A DNA stretch of 47,906 nt from a virus. Each line of letters begins with the position of its first letter. Position 1 is the first letter of the stretch. This document shows positions 30,485 to 39,996 of the stretch, in pieces. Below the pieces are notes generated by a model. The model was not told the DNA's origin, did no database searches, and saw only the letters and a program-made list of their open reading frames with translations. The position numbers were made by a program, and so were the translations under genes. The stretch spans positions 1 through 47,906 of the IMG/VR virus record IMGVR_UViG_3300042549_008523; one strand, written 5' to 3'.

Positions 30485-32794
30485 ATGCCACAAATGAGAC
30501 CCAATGGCGAGATTGAAGAAATTATACAAAAAGCTGGGGAAGCAGCAAGAACACTGAAACACGAGTATGTAACTCTAGAACATTTGGCTATGGCTATATT
30601 TCAATATAGTCCGTTCAAGGACATACTTAGAAAATCAAACTTTGATGTTGACGGACTAGTAACTGATCTGGACCAGTACCTTAAAAATCGAGCCGAGCTG
30701 ATTTCAAAAGAACCAGTGTCCCCTAGAAAAACTCAAGCACTGGAGCGAGTGTTTAATCGAGCACTAACGCAGGTTTTGTTTCATGGCCACACTAGAATCA
30801 AAATTGTAGATCTGCTGTTGAGTATCAGCCTTGAAACCAATAGTTATGCAGCATATTTTATGCTCAAATATCGTCTTGATCGTGCTACAATATTTGAACT
30901 ATACAAAAAACTCAACACCGACGACGATCTTAACTCACCAAATGGAAATACAGGAAAAGCAGACGAAGTGTTGGAAGAATTTTGTACCAATCTAAACGAC
31001 ATGGCCGAAGCAGGCGAGATTGATCCAATCATTGGCCGCGAAAACGAACTGCAAGAAATGAGTCATATTCTAGCCAAACGCAACAAGGCCAATATTCTCA
31101 TGGTTGGTGATCCTGGTGTTGGCAAAACCATGCTGGCAGAAGGCCTGGCAAAAAATATTGTAGAAGGAAACGTTCCAGAATATCTTAAAGGCTACACTGT
31201 TTACAATCTGGACATTGGTACCTTGTTGGCAGGCAGCAAATACCGCGGCGAGTTCGAAGAAAAGTTTCAACATGTCATCAAAGCCTTGACTATTAAAGGC
31301 AAGACTATTCTGTTTATTGACGAAGCACATCAAATGCGCGGAGCCGGATCCAACAGTTCCAGCAGCGTTGATTTTAGCAACATGATCAAGCCGGCCTTGA
31401 CCAAAGGCAAAATCAAGGTCATTGCTAGTACAACTTGGGACGAGTATACTCAAAGCTTTGAAAAGGACCGAGCACTGATGCGTAGATTCCAACGTATCAC
31501 AGTGGATGAACCCAGTGCAGCCGATGCAAAGCTGATTCTCAAAGGTATCCGTAAAAACTTTGAAAAGTTCCACGGTGCTCAGATCACCGACGAAGCAGTT
31601 GATGCAGCAGTTGACTACAGTGTGCGCTATCAAACTGACAAAAAGTTGCCAGATAAAGCAATTGACTTGATTGACACAGCCAGCGCCAAACAAAAAATAA
31701 TTGACGGACAAGTTGACAATTTTATTGTTACCAAGGCTCATATTGTTGAAGCATTGAGTCGTGCTACAAAAATTCCAGTAGATCAGATTGGTGCAGAAGC
31801 TACCAGTGGACTAACTTCACTGGAAAGTACTATACAACAAAATCTATACGGCCAAGACGAAGCAGTCAGCAGTGTGTTGGAAAAGATCTATGTCAGCAAG
31901 GCTGGTATGAAGTCCATCAACAAACCAATCGGTAGCTTCTTGTTTTTAGGACCAACAGGTACTGGTAAAACAGAATTGGCCAAGTTGTTGAGTGCCAATC
32001 TCAGTATGAAATTGGTAAGATATGACATGAGTGAATACCAAGAAAAACACAGCCTGGCCAAGTTGATTGGTGCGCCTCCGGGTTACGTAGGTTATGACGA
32101 CGGTAATTTGGGAGGCGGCCTGTTGATCAGCTCACTGGAACAAAATCCCAACTGTATCATACTGTTTGATGAAATTGAAAAAGCTCATCCAGATGTTAGT
32201 AATATCCTATTGCAGTTTATGGACGAAGGTTTTGTCACTGGCAGCAACGGTAAGAGAGCAGATGCTCGCAACAGTATTCTTATCATGACCAGTAACTTGG
32301 GTGCCAGCGACAATGAAAAGAACACCATTGGATTTGGTGAAAGTCTGCAACGCACAGGAGAAGACGACAAAGCAGTCAAAGAATTCTTTAAACCTGAATT
32401 TAGAAATCGTATTGACGCTATTTGCAAGTTCAAGCATTTGGATCAGTTTAGTATGAAAAAGATTGTTGCCAAGTTTGTTACTGAAATCAATGATTTGCTC
32501 AGCGACAAACAAATCAAACTTCGGTTGACTGAGTCTGCTGTTGACTATCTGGTTGAAAAAGGCTTTGATAAGAAAATGGGTGCCAGACCTTTGACCCGAA
32601 CAATCAACGACAAGATCAAAGTTCCTATCAGTAAGAAAATTCTTTTCGAGAGTCTCAACAACGGATCTATTATTAATATCGATTGTGTCAACAACGAGTT
32701 GACATTTAATGCAACACTGTGCAATTTGTATCTTCCTTTAGAAGTCACTGCTACTACATCTGTGGACGAAAATGGATTCATCAGACTGGAGTAA
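30485..32794 (+). CDS. clpA: ClpA-like AAA+ unfoldase
   Basis: This 769-residue protein has a Clp N-domain-like part (about 1-145), AAA-1 (Walker A GDPGVGKT; Walker B ILFIDEAHQMRGAG) and AAA-2 (GPTGTGKT; CIILFDEIEKAHPDV). There is no ClpB-type middle coiled coil, so the layout is ClpA. In AAA-2, NTIGFGES precedes KEFFKPEFRNRID, in the position of the ClpP-binding I-G-L/F loop of E. coli ClpA. It could therefore dock on host ClpP and redirect proteolysis. No phage ClpP is in this window. It is in an apparent operon with dnaJ. Confidence 0.92.
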   Translation: MPQMRPNGEIEEIIQKAGEAARTLKHEYVTLEHLAMAIFQYSPFKDILRKSNFDVDGLVTDLDQYLKNRAELISKEPVSPRKTQALERVFNRALTQVLFHGHTRIKIVDLLLSISLETNSYAAYFMLKYRLDRATIFELYKKLNTDDDLNSPNGNTGKADEVLEEFCTNLNDMAEAGEIDPIIGRENELQEMSHILAKRNKANILMVGDPGVGKTMLAEGLAKNIVEGNVPEYLKGYTVYNLDIGTLLAGSKYRGEFEEKFQHVIKALTIKGKTILFIDEAHQMRGAGSNSSSSVDFSNMIKPALTKGKIKVIASTTWDEYTQSFEKDRALMRRFQRITVDEPSAADAKLILKGIRKNFEKFHGAQITDEAVDAAVDYSVRYQTDKKLPDKAIDLIDTASAKQKIIDGQVDNFIVTKAHIVEALSRATKIPVDQIGAEATSGLTSLESTIQQNLYGQDEAVSSVLEKIYVSKAGMKSINKPIGSFLFLGPTGTGKTELAKLLSANLSMKLVRYDMSEYQEKHSLAKLIGAPPGYVGYDDGNLGGGLLISSLEQNPNCIILFDEIEKAHPDVSNILLQFMDEGFVTGSNGKRADARNSILIMTSNLGASDNEKNTIGFGESLQRTGEDDKAVKEFFKPEFRNRIDAICKFKHLDQFSMKKIVAKFVTEINDLLSDKQIKLRLTESAVDYLVEKGFDKKMGARPLTRTINDKIKVPISKKILFESLNNGSIINIDCVNNELTFNATLCNLYLPLEVTATTSVDENGFIRLE

Positions 32795-33494
32795 CCTCAA
32801 TCAAAGTGTTGTTATTTCTTATACCAAAAAGAAATTTTACAACACTTTCTTGTTCAAAATGTCGTATCGTGTTCCTGGTGCAAGGTTGATTACCTATGCC
32901 AAGAACTTGACCGAGCTTGGTGCTCGAATTGAGGTGTATAACGATCGAGTCGATAACCCTATCACGTACAATCGGTTTTATCAGTTCAGACCACATTACA
33001 AAAAATCAGATCTTACACAGCTTACCGTTTTTTATAACTTGTACAATGTCAAATCCAGTGATTATAAATTTCGCATAGAGTCTGAGACTATTATGATGTA
33101 TTCAACATCGCAAGAAAATTTGTATAGTCTGGCCACTGGTGTGCTTGATAATTATCGGTCTGGTCTGATAGAAGTTTCATTGGTTGAATCAGATGCGGCA
33201 TTGACTTTGTTGGACCAAGGGTATACAATAATCAAAAAGCCCACTACTTACCCGTACAAAGTAAGATTACGAGAAGGATTCCAATCATATTATGAACGAC
33301 ATGGATTAGCAACGTATTTAAAAAATTTAGATACCGAAGTAAAGGTAACAGAATATATATTACGCCAGCTGTCTAGCAATAATAAATATTTCCATGGCGG
33401 CTATGTATATGTCAACGATCCCAAGCTGATAGACATGTTAAGACTGGTGTCACCAGCCGTGGTTGGTACCGTAGATCAATTAGTAACTCAATAA
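32772..33494 (+). CDS. 240-aa protein of unknown function
   Basis: It overlaps the end of the ClpA-like gene by 23 nt. The protein is basic and Tyr-rich, without TM segments: FYNTFLFKMSYRVPGARLIT, then FRPHYKKSDLTQLTVFYNLY and YPYKVRLREGFQSYYERHG. Predicted mixed alpha/beta. I recognise no family. Position suggests co-expression with ClpA and the glycosyltransferase-like gene. Confidence 0.65.
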   Translation: MDSSDWSNLNQSVVISYTKKKFYNTFLFKMSYRVPGARLITYAKNLTELGARIEVYNDRVDNPITYNRFYQFRPHYKKSDLTQLTVFYNLYNVKSSDYKFRIESETIMMYSTSQENLYSLATGVLDNYRSGLIEVSLVESDAALTLLDQGYTIIKKPTTYPYKVRLREGFQSYYERHGLATYLKNLDTEVKVTEYILRQLSSNNKYFHGGYVYVNDPKLIDMLRLVSPAVVGTVDQLVTQ

Positions 33495-33516
33495 ACAAAT
33501 TCAAGGAGAAATATAC

Positions 33517-34416
33517 ATGGATAACAAATCCCCAGACGCAGAAAAATCAAGTTTAGAATTACCTGGTAAAACTGCCACCGAAGTAGTACAACGAATCAGC
33601 GATTTTATGAAAAGTCGAACTGGCGAGCCTGTACAGCCGCAAACTGCCAACGCCAATGCAACCCCTTACGATTTTACCAAGGTACACCTGCATATCGGTA
33701 TTCCTTGTTACGGTGGTATGGTCAGTGAGCCCACAATGACCAGCTTGTTGAAGTTTGTGTTGATGGCACAGCGAGTAGGGCTACACTGGAGCCTGGACAC
33801 CATGGTCAACGAAAGCTTGATCACACGTGGACGAAACAATTTGATGGCCAAAATGATGAGCAACAAAGCTGCCACTCATTTCATGTTCATTGATGCAGAC
33901 ATTAGATTTGAACCAGAAGCTATTTTCAACATGCTGGTTTACGAAAAAGAAGTCATCGGCGGCTTGTATCCCAAGAAAAGCATCCCCAGTAACTATGTGA
34001 TCAACTTGTTGCCACAAACCAAGATACAAGGTGATGTGTTTACTGTTGACACCATGGGCACCGGCTTCTTGATCTTTAAACGACAGGTATATGAAAAACT
34101 ATGTGCAGTACATCCAGAAACAAAATATGTGGACGATGTTGGACTAGGCAAAGAACACGAACCCAACATGTATGCTATATTTGATGTGGGTATTGACGAA
34201 AAAGGACACTATCTAAGTGAAGACTGGTTGTTCTGTCGTAGATGGCAAAAAGCCGGCGGCGAAATATGGGCACACAGTAAAGTACTGTTGAATCACATTG
34301 GTCATTATGAATACAAAGGTGATTTGAGTCAAATGCCGCAATTTGGTAAAAAATCTGCAACCAGTGCAGATGTTGAACAAGATACCAAGAAGATTTTGGA
34401 TCCGGCAGCAGCATAA
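33517..34416 (+). CDS. Glycosyltransferase (GT2-like)
   Basis: This 299-residue protein has the GT-A pattern: initial strand HLHIGIPCYGGMVSEPTMTS, then RGRNNLMAKMM, the D-x-D motif MFIDADIRF (about 128-132), GGLYPKK, a central VDTMGTGFLIFKRQVYEKL and SEDWLFCRRWQKAGGEIWAH, which fits the catalytic E-D. Such phage enzymes may glycosylate DNA bases, virion proteins or host surface sugars; which one cannot be told. The N-terminal 50 residues are an extra flexible part. AAGGAG precedes the start; a terminator follows. Confidence 0.8.
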   Translation: MDNKSPDAEKSSLELPGKTATEVVQRISDFMKSRTGEPVQPQTANANATPYDFTKVHLHIGIPCYGGMVSEPTMTSLLKFVLMAQRVGLHWSLDTMVNESLITRGRNNLMAKMMSNKAATHFMFIDADIRFEPEAIFNMLVYEKEVIGGLYPKKSIPSNYVINLLPQTKIQGDVFTVDTMGTGFLIFKRQVYEKLCAVHPETKYVDDVGLGKEHEPNMYAIFDVGIDEKGHYLSEDWLFCRRWQKAGGEIWAHSKVLLNHIGHYEYKGDLSQMPQFGKKSATSADVEQDTKKILDPAAA

Positions 34417-34431
34417 CTCAGCTGATTCAAC

Positions 34432-34462
34432 AAAAAGACTGCACCAGGTGCAGTCTTTTTTT
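34432..34462 (+). terminator. Rho-independent terminator
   Basis: A 12-bp perfect stem (AAAAGACTGCAC/GTGCAGTCTTTT) with loop CAG, followed by further T residues, 16 nt after the stop of the glycosyltransferase gene. Confidence 0.93.
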
Positions 34463-34487
34463 ATGGCCATGTAAAAAACAAACAACC

Positions 34488-34494
34488 ATAAATA
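34488..34494 (+). promoter_or_regulatory. Late-type promoter motif ATAAATA
   Basis: ATAAATA lies just after a terminator and 21 nt before ATG 34516 of the 1470-aa modular protein. It fits a gp55-like late promoter driving the capsid-associated block. No clear Shine-Dalgarno is present. Confidence 0.6.
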
Positions 34495-34515
34495 TTAAAT
34501 AATTGATCGCATTTT

Positions 34516-37500
34516 ATGTACATAACTGAATTATTTGAAGCACAGGACCCTAGTTCCGTACTGGTTGTATATCCAGGAAGATTCCAACCCTGGCACAAAG
34601 GCCATAAAATGGTCTATGACTATTTGACAAAAATCTACGGTCGTGACAATGTTTTTATTGCCACCAGCAACAAAGTAGATCCACCTCGTAGCCCGTTTAC
34701 GTTCAGTGAAAAACAACAGTTTATGCACTTGACCGGCATCAGTGCCGATCGGATAGTTGAAACACGCGATCCGTATCGTGCCTTGGAAATAGTTCAAAAA
34801 TACAATCCCAAAACTACAAGACTTGTTCTTGCGGTCAGCGAAAAAGACATGGCAGAAGATCCTAGATTCAAGTTTGGATACAAAAAAGATGGTAGTCCCA
34901 CTTATTTTCAACAAATGCCAAAAAATGTCAACGATATGCAACCTTTTGAAATGCATGGTTACATTATGACTGTGCCCACATTCAATTTTACTGTGTTGGG
35001 CGAACCCATGAAGTCAGCCACAGAAGTTCGTGCACAATTTGCACAAGCTGATGAAGCAACTCAACAGGCCATTGTCAAAGACCTGTTTGGAGCATATGAT
35101 CGCCATGTGCATGACATAATGAAACACAAACTGTCACAGGCCATAACCGAATCCATTGCAGTAGGAACCAAGCTCGACTTGACAAAAAATTACGGTAACT
35201 TTGAAACCTTGATCGGAGTAGTAAAAGATGTCACACCCAGCGGCAAGTTAAAAATTCAAATTGCACAGGCCGAACCGGTGCCTGGCAAAAAAGGTGCAGT
35301 CCGAGTGGGCGATGTTGTCACCGTGGCTGCTAACTATGTTAAGAAAACAGTTGCAGAAAATTTTGCTGATGGTCGGAATCCCGAAGACAAAGGTGATGCT
35401 AAACGACATGGTGTACCTACCAAAGCTAGTGTGAGCACTCTACGCAAAGTAGCTAAACAAGGTGGTCGCAAAGGACAACTGGCACATTGGATGGCTAATA
35501 TGAAATCGGGTCGTGCCAAAGCCAAGAATGAATCTGTAACCGGATCAAATCAACAAAATAAGAAATTTGTTTTGTATCTCAATGGTGAACCTGTTGCTAA
35601 ATTTGATACTGAACAAGAAGCCAGACAACAAAGTAGATATATAACAGATCCCAATACTCAAATTGAACTCAAACATGAAATATGTACATTGACCCCAGTT
35701 CAGTTAAAAGAAAATTTAAAAACTTGGGCCCAATTGGATCAAGGTGTAGCGGAGGCTGCAACAGATGACCCACGTTTTCAAAAGATGATGGGGAACATAC
35801 AGAAATCTACTCCCAACCCAGTTAACGGGTATGTGGCAGTCAGTTATGCCAGCGAACGTCCTTCAAAGAAAATCAAAGGTGTTACATACAATGGCAAACC
35901 AATGCCCGGCACGGTTGATCCTGAAGAATTCATGGGCAGTAAAATAAAATTCACACCCGATCAAATTGAAGAAAAACTAATGAAAATTGGCCAAAAATAC
36001 GGGTGGGACTCAATTGATCCTGGACATGGCCAAGGCTATGACGAATTGTATTTTGATACCAGTGCAGAATATACATCAGCCACTCAACGCCAACTGGCTG
36101 TAAACATAGTCAAGACTGTTAACGAAATTGATAAATTCTTTAATGAAATTAACAGAAGCTTACAAGCCACTGGATTGCCAGGATACAAAGTAAATGTATG
36201 GCAAGGTATGGGAGAAAATGGCAACATAAATCAACACGAAGATTTATCTCATATTACTAATATTGCCAAAGGTCAGACAGCAAAACCAGATGCCGGACCA
36301 GCCATTGGTAAAATGATTCTAAAGCACTTGCCAAGTTATGAAGCTGAGAATGATGAATTAGGATATGATCCACAGGCGTTCACAATGGCCAAGGCCATTG
36401 CAAATACCTATATTACTCAAGGTGAGCGTGCTGGACTCGAAGCACAGGGATCAAAGATTGCAGGCAATTTAAGTGTAAGCGATATGATAGATGAATTATT
36501 AAGTGATGCTGGCGCTAGTGGTTTAAGAACTATCTGGACGCTTGACGAGCAAGGTGTGGCGGAGGCAACAGGCGATGAGAGATTTGACAGCATGATGGGA
36601 CAGATCACAGGCGGTGCTGGTGCCAGGCAAGGTGTAGATAATTTGAATAAGTCCCTCACTGCAAGAACAGGCAGCGACCCCGAGACTGCATTGGCCAAAT
36701 TTGGTCAGGAATTTATAAAATGGCTTGAAGATCTTTGCCGTGAGTTTGCCAAGCAAGGTGCAGATAGATTTAATAAATTAAAAAAATTAAGCGAATTCGA
36801 AGACGGTGGCGAAACCATGGCGCACTGGTTGATTGATGTTGCTAAACAGACCAAGACCTCGGGTATTACACTGGCAGACATACAGGAATTTTCTAGCGAG
36901 TTTAATACCCATGGAATGTGGGCCTGGCAAATGTTCCCTATAGCATGGAGTCAGAACGAATGGCAAGACTATAAAGATCAATGGACTGGTCCCAATGGTT
37001 ACATAGCCAATCTGAGACATAGTCCTGAGCAAGGTGTGGCGGAAGGCTCAGGAGAAGACCCACTTGACCTAAGTTCTGATTATGCTTTATACATTGCCAA
37101 TGCTGGTCGTAAGATGATGACGCAATTGACCAACTTGTCTAAAAAAATACAAACAGACAGTGCAGCCGCACAAAATGCAAAACGTTGGAATCTGGGTGAT
37201 TATATGCACCAACACTACGAAACCGATGACCTATATGCCATCAACCAAGTGTTTGAAGAATACGGCGTAGGCGGCTTTTTTGATCAAAACCTATATGAGT
37301 TGCTGGCCAATTGGTCATCACAAGGCCCGGAATATGTAACCACCTGGAAACAATACAGCGGCGATGTCGTAAAGAACAGCACCAGAAAGCCCGGTGCCCA
37401 ATCTGTGCATGAGCAAGGTGTAGCGGAAGGCTTCCCTCAACCAGGCGAATCATCAGGTAAGGCCAAACAATTTAATCCAAACGCAAAAGTTCAAACAAAA

Positions 37501-38928
37501 GAAATGACATTGGACCAAATACTTGCTACTGTCAAAGGCATTCCGTATGTGAACAATGTAGTTGATGATTGGGACGCAAAAGATTATAGTTGGGGTGTGA
37601 CTAAAAAAGTCATTGAATACGCAGAATACCTACAAAAGAATCCACAGTCTGTCGCTAACTTACCACCATTAGTCGTAATAGATGGACAGTTAAATGATGG
37701 TGCTCATAGACTATCTGCTATCAATCTATTACAGAAAAGAATGGATCCAAAAAATCCATTATGGAAACAAGTAAAGTTAAAAGTAAACTTTGGCACATCA
37801 GCAGATGTAGCGGCAGAGCAAGGTGTGGCGGAAGGCTTAGAATACGCAGATAAACTATCAGGTCTAGTGGACTTGCCCGTATTTAATTCTTCTACTAATC
37901 CCAACCCAAGTGGCGTTGCTAAAGTAGTTAATACTGGTGACAGAATAATGGTAGTTATGAATGTTCGCGGTGTTAATGTTCCTTATTATATCAGCACTGG
38001 CCAGGGTGGCAAGGCTTCGGTTCCAACAGGAAAATGGTATCCGGTATTTGGAGTACATTCCTCGGGCTGGTTAAACAAGGGCGGCGAAGACTCTATTAAC
38101 AAGTTCTACGGCAGCAAAATGTTAGCATTAAACGCTGGTAGATTAAACAATGCCTTGGGTGATTTATCTAGTGTAGAAGCACAAATACCTTTTATGAAGA
38201 AGACTGGTTTTGCAATTATCAACAAAGATTTGCAACCAATGGGACACTCTGAAGTTAGTGCTAATCCTAATGCATTTAAAGAGCGAGTCAATAGTTTTCT
38301 AGCCAAACTAGGCGAAGGTCCTTACTACACCATAGATAAACCTAAAGAACCAGGTGTGGCAGAAGGCGACGAAAATCAATATCGTAGACCGTCGTCAATT
38401 GAAGCAGCTAAAATTAGCCAGCAGACCAATGCAAAACTCGATCCGGCCCGCTCAAAGTTTGTTTGGAAACGACCCAACCAGATTGGTGGAAGTTTTAGTG
38501 AACAAGATTTAGTATCCAAAGGCTTTAAAAAGTCGCAATACAACTCCTGGGGCGGCACACAGGCCATGTGGAATCGTTTGACCACAGTGGGCGAGCAACT
38601 CGATCGCCCCACACCAACAGCACAACAAATACTAGACAAGCACAATCTCAGTGTAGAAGATTTTATAGCACAGCTGAGACTGGGCGTAAAAGTAGAGCTC
38701 GAGCATACAAAAGATGCCAAGATAGCTTATGAAATAGCATTAGATCACTTGAACGAACGACCCGATTATTACACAGTATTGGCCCGAACTGGATTAGAAG
38801 AAGCTGCATCGGGCTACATTCCTACAAAAGCCGAAAAGGACGACCCAAGGTTTAAAACAGCGTTGACCGTGGATGTTCGTCCGGGAACTGACAAAAAGAA
38901 CATGCGGGCACTACGCTTGATCAAGTGA
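34516..38928 (+). CDS. Giant modular protein with EQGVAEG linkers, N-terminal nucleotidyltransferase domain
   Basis: This 1470-residue protein is a string of unrelated modules. Residues 1-210 are a NadM/cytidylyltransferase-like domain (VVYPGRFQPWHKGH; SPFTFSEKQQFM; KSATEVR). Residues 212-340 form a basic module (KKTVAENFADG, RHGVPTKAS). Six EQGVAEG-type heptads follow at residues 408, 678, 838, 966, 1101 and 1278. Between them are: a 270-residue unknown module, two about 120-150-residue helical modules, a ParB-like module (about 975-1100, DGQLNDGAHRLSAINLL), a beta-rich module (1108-1277) and a C-terminal DUF5661-like module (LEHTKDAKIAYEIALDHLNE). The heptad V-A-E fits the prohead-protease rule [ILV]-x-E, so the protein may be cut into pieces in the capsid. 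Function inferred. Confidence 0.75.
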   Translation: MYITELFEAQDPSSVLVVYPGRFQPWHKGHKMVYDYLTKIYGRDNVFIATSNKVDPPRSPFTFSEKQQFMHLTGISADRIVETRDPYRALEIVQKYNPKTTRLVLAVSEKDMAEDPRFKFGYKKDGSPTYFQQMPKNVNDMQPFEMHGYIMTVPTFNFTVLGEPMKSATEVRAQFAQADEATQQAIVKDLFGAYDRHVHDIMKHKLSQAITESIAVGTKLDLTKNYGNFETLIGVVKDVTPSGKLKIQIAQAEPVPGKKGAVRVGDVVTVAANYVKKTVAENFADGRNPEDKGDAKRHGVPTKASVSTLRKVAKQGGRKGQLAHWMANMKSGRAKAKNESVTGSNQQNKKFVLYLNGEPVAKFDTEQEARQQSRYITDPNTQIELKHEICTLTPVQLKENLKTWAQLDQGVAEAATDDPRFQKMMGNIQKSTPNPVNGYVAVSYASERPSKKIKGVTYNGKPMPGTVDPEEFMGSKIKFTPDQIEEKLMKIGQKYGWDSIDPGHGQGYDELYFDTSAEYTSATQRQLAVNIVKTVNEIDKFFNEINRSLQATGLPGYKVNVWQGMGENGNINQHEDLSHITNIAKGQTAKPDAGPAIGKMILKHLPSYEAENDELGYDPQAFTMAKAIANTYITQGERAGLEAQGSKIAGNLSVSDMIDELLSDAGASGLRTIWTLDEQGVAEATGDERFDSMMGQITGGAGARQGVDNLNKSLTARTGSDPETALAKFGQEFIKWLEDLCREFAKQGADRFNKLKKLSEFEDGGETMAHWLIDVAKQTKTSGITLADIQEFSSEFNTHGMWAWQMFPIAWSQNEWQDYKDQWTGPNGYIANLRHSPEQGVAEGSGEDPLDLSSDYALYIANAGRKMMTQLTNLSKKIQTDSAAAQNAKRWNLGDYMHQHYETDDLYAINQVFEEYGVGGFFDQNLYELLANWSSQGPEYVTTWKQYSGDVVKNSTRKPGAQSVHEQGVAEGFPQPGESSGKAKQFNPNAKVQTKEMTLDQILATVKGIPYVNNVVDDWDAKDYSWGVTKKVIEYAEYLQKNPQSVANLPPLVVIDGQLNDGAHRLSAINLLQKRMDPKNPLWKQVKLKVNFGTSADVAAEQGVAEGLEYADKLSGLVDLPVFNSSTNPNPSGVAKVVNTGDRIMVVMNVRGVNVPYYISTGQGGKASVPTGKWYPVFGVHSSGWLNKGGEDSINKFYGSKMLALNAGRLNNALGDLSSVEAQIPFMKKTGFAIINKDLQPMGHSEVSANPNAFKERVNSFLAKLGEGPYYTIDKPKEPGVAEGDENQYRRPSSIEAAKISQQTNAKLDPARSKFVWKRPNQIGGSFSEQDLVSKGFKKSQYNSWGGTQAMWNRLTTVGEQLDRPTPTAQQILDKHNLSVEDFIAQLRLGVKVELEHTKDAKIAYEIALDHLNERPDYYTVLARTGLEEAASGYIPTKAEKDDPRFKTALTVDVRPGTDKKNMRALRLIK
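35737..38367 (+). repeat. EQGVAEG-coding 21-nt repeats, first protein (6 copies)
   Basis: Copies are at 35737-35757 (DQGVAEA), 36547-36567 (EQGVAEA), 37027-37047, 37411-37431 and 37816-37836 (EQGVAEG), and 38347-38367 (EPGVAEG). All are in frame. The core CAAGGTGTGGCGGAAGGC is nearly identical in DNA, including a GCG codon, while the sequences between copies are unrelated. Spacing varies from 384 to 810 nt. Confidence 0.93.
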
Positions 38929-38929
38929 C

Positions 38930-38936
38930 ATAAATA
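38930..38936 (+). promoter_or_regulatory. Late-type promoter motif ATAAATA
   Basis: ATAAATA lies in the 30-nt gap after the giant gene and 22 nt before ATG 38959. It allows a leader of about 15 nt that carries GGA near 38951. Confidence 0.52.
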
Positions 38937-38958
38937 TAACATTACCATCTGGATTACT

Positions 38959-39672
38959 ATGAAACCTACAGATTTTTTACCCGAAAAACACAGCATTGGC
39001 CAAGCGGCTGTCAGCATGCATGTGGACCACGAGATACAAATGGCCCGAGAAGAGTGCTATCATGCTGCCACAAATGCCATGGAATTGCATCGCATGCTCA
39101 AGCAAGTCAGCGAAGAAGAAGGACTACAGGCCTGGGCTAGTGAAAAAATTACTCTAGCCAATGACTACTTGCGTACAGTCAAAGAATGGTTAGAATACGA
39201 AATAATGACCAAGTTAGAGCAAGGTGTTGCAGAAAACAATCCATTGCCATTGGCTACATTAAATAACAACCCTATGTCGGGGCCCGAAGTTCTAGAAAAC
39301 GACGAGCGCGGCGAAGGAGCAGCAATGCAACAGCAACACCGAGCCCGATTAGAACGCGAAAGAGGTGAAACAGGACGTGATCCTGCACCCACAGGGCAAT
39401 GGTACTTAATGGTCAATGGTTCGTCGTACAAACGCAACGGTGAAACTGTGATGTATCCCAGCCCTGCCGCCATGAGCCGGGACATTGAACGCATTACCCA
39501 ATACAGAAAAAGTAAAGGTTGGGGAATTGCCAGCTTTCGCCCAGTTGAGCAAAAAGGCATGGGCGAGCAGCAAGTCCAAGAATTTTCCAGTGCAGGGGCC
39601 AGCAGCAGTGGCGGATTTGCTGCTAGCTTTGCACCAGGTGTCAAATCCAAGATGTTTAAAAGAGCATCATAA
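38959..39672 (+). CDS. Capsid-associated-type protein with one EQGVAEN heptad
   Basis: This 237-residue protein starts MKPTDFLPEKH, then a helical domain (AREECYHAATNAMELHRMLK and ITLANDYLRTVKEWLEYEI), then EQGVAEN at residues 87-93, an acidic linker (about 94-145) and a C-terminal domain (TGQWYLMVNGSSYKRNGETV, then MYPSPAAMSRDIERI). The heptad separates two domains as in the two giant proteins, but its DNA is more diverged (GTTGCA instead of GTGGCG). Likely an internal or prohead protein; unproven. The stop overlaps the next start (TAATG). Confidence 0.65.
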   Translation: MKPTDFLPEKHSIGQAAVSMHVDHEIQMAREECYHAATNAMELHRMLKQVSEEEGLQAWASEKITLANDYLRTVKEWLEYEIMTKLEQGVAENNPLPLATLNNNPMSGPEVLENDERGEGAAMQQQHRARLERERGETGRDPAPTGQWYLMVNGSSYKRNGETVMYPSPAAMSRDIERITQYRKSKGWGIASFRPVEQKGMGEQQVQEFSSAGASSSGGFAASFAPGVKSKMFKRAS

Positions 39673-39995
39673 TGAAGATAAACGAAATTGCTACTATTGG
39701 TAGAATTGGCACTGTTGGTGGTGCAGCAAGCCCGGCACTGTCGGGCAGCACTTTGGCACCAGCTGCACCCAAGCCAGTTTCTGCAGGCAGCACCACTACA
39801 GCAAACACTGCACCTGTTACAGCACCAACTACCACTACCGCAAACACTGCACCAGCGGCTGGATCATCGGCAGGATCTGCACAATCGGCTGCAAAACCAA
39901 TTTCACCACAAGGGGTTGACGCATTGGCACAACTATTAAAGAGTGCCGGTCTTAATTCAACCCAACTTGGACAAATAATGCAAAAGGCAAAATAA
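39672..39995 (+). CDS. 107-aa Ala/Thr/Ser-rich protein
   Basis: It starts MKINEIATIGR, similar in style to neighbouring genes (M-x-x-x-E-hydrophobic). The middle (residues 15-75) is low-complexity Ala/Thr/Pro/Ser. The end is a short helix (GVDALAQLLKSAGLNSTQLG). The gene is coupled to the preceding stop by TAATG. A disordered capsid-internal protein is possible, by neighbours only. Confidence 0.55.
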   Translation: MKINEIATIGRIGTVGGAASPALSGSTLAPAAPKPVSAGSTTTANTAPVTAPTTTTANTAPAAGSSAGSAQSAAKPISPQGVDALAQLLKSAGLNSTQLGQIMQKAK

Positions 39996-39996
39996 C

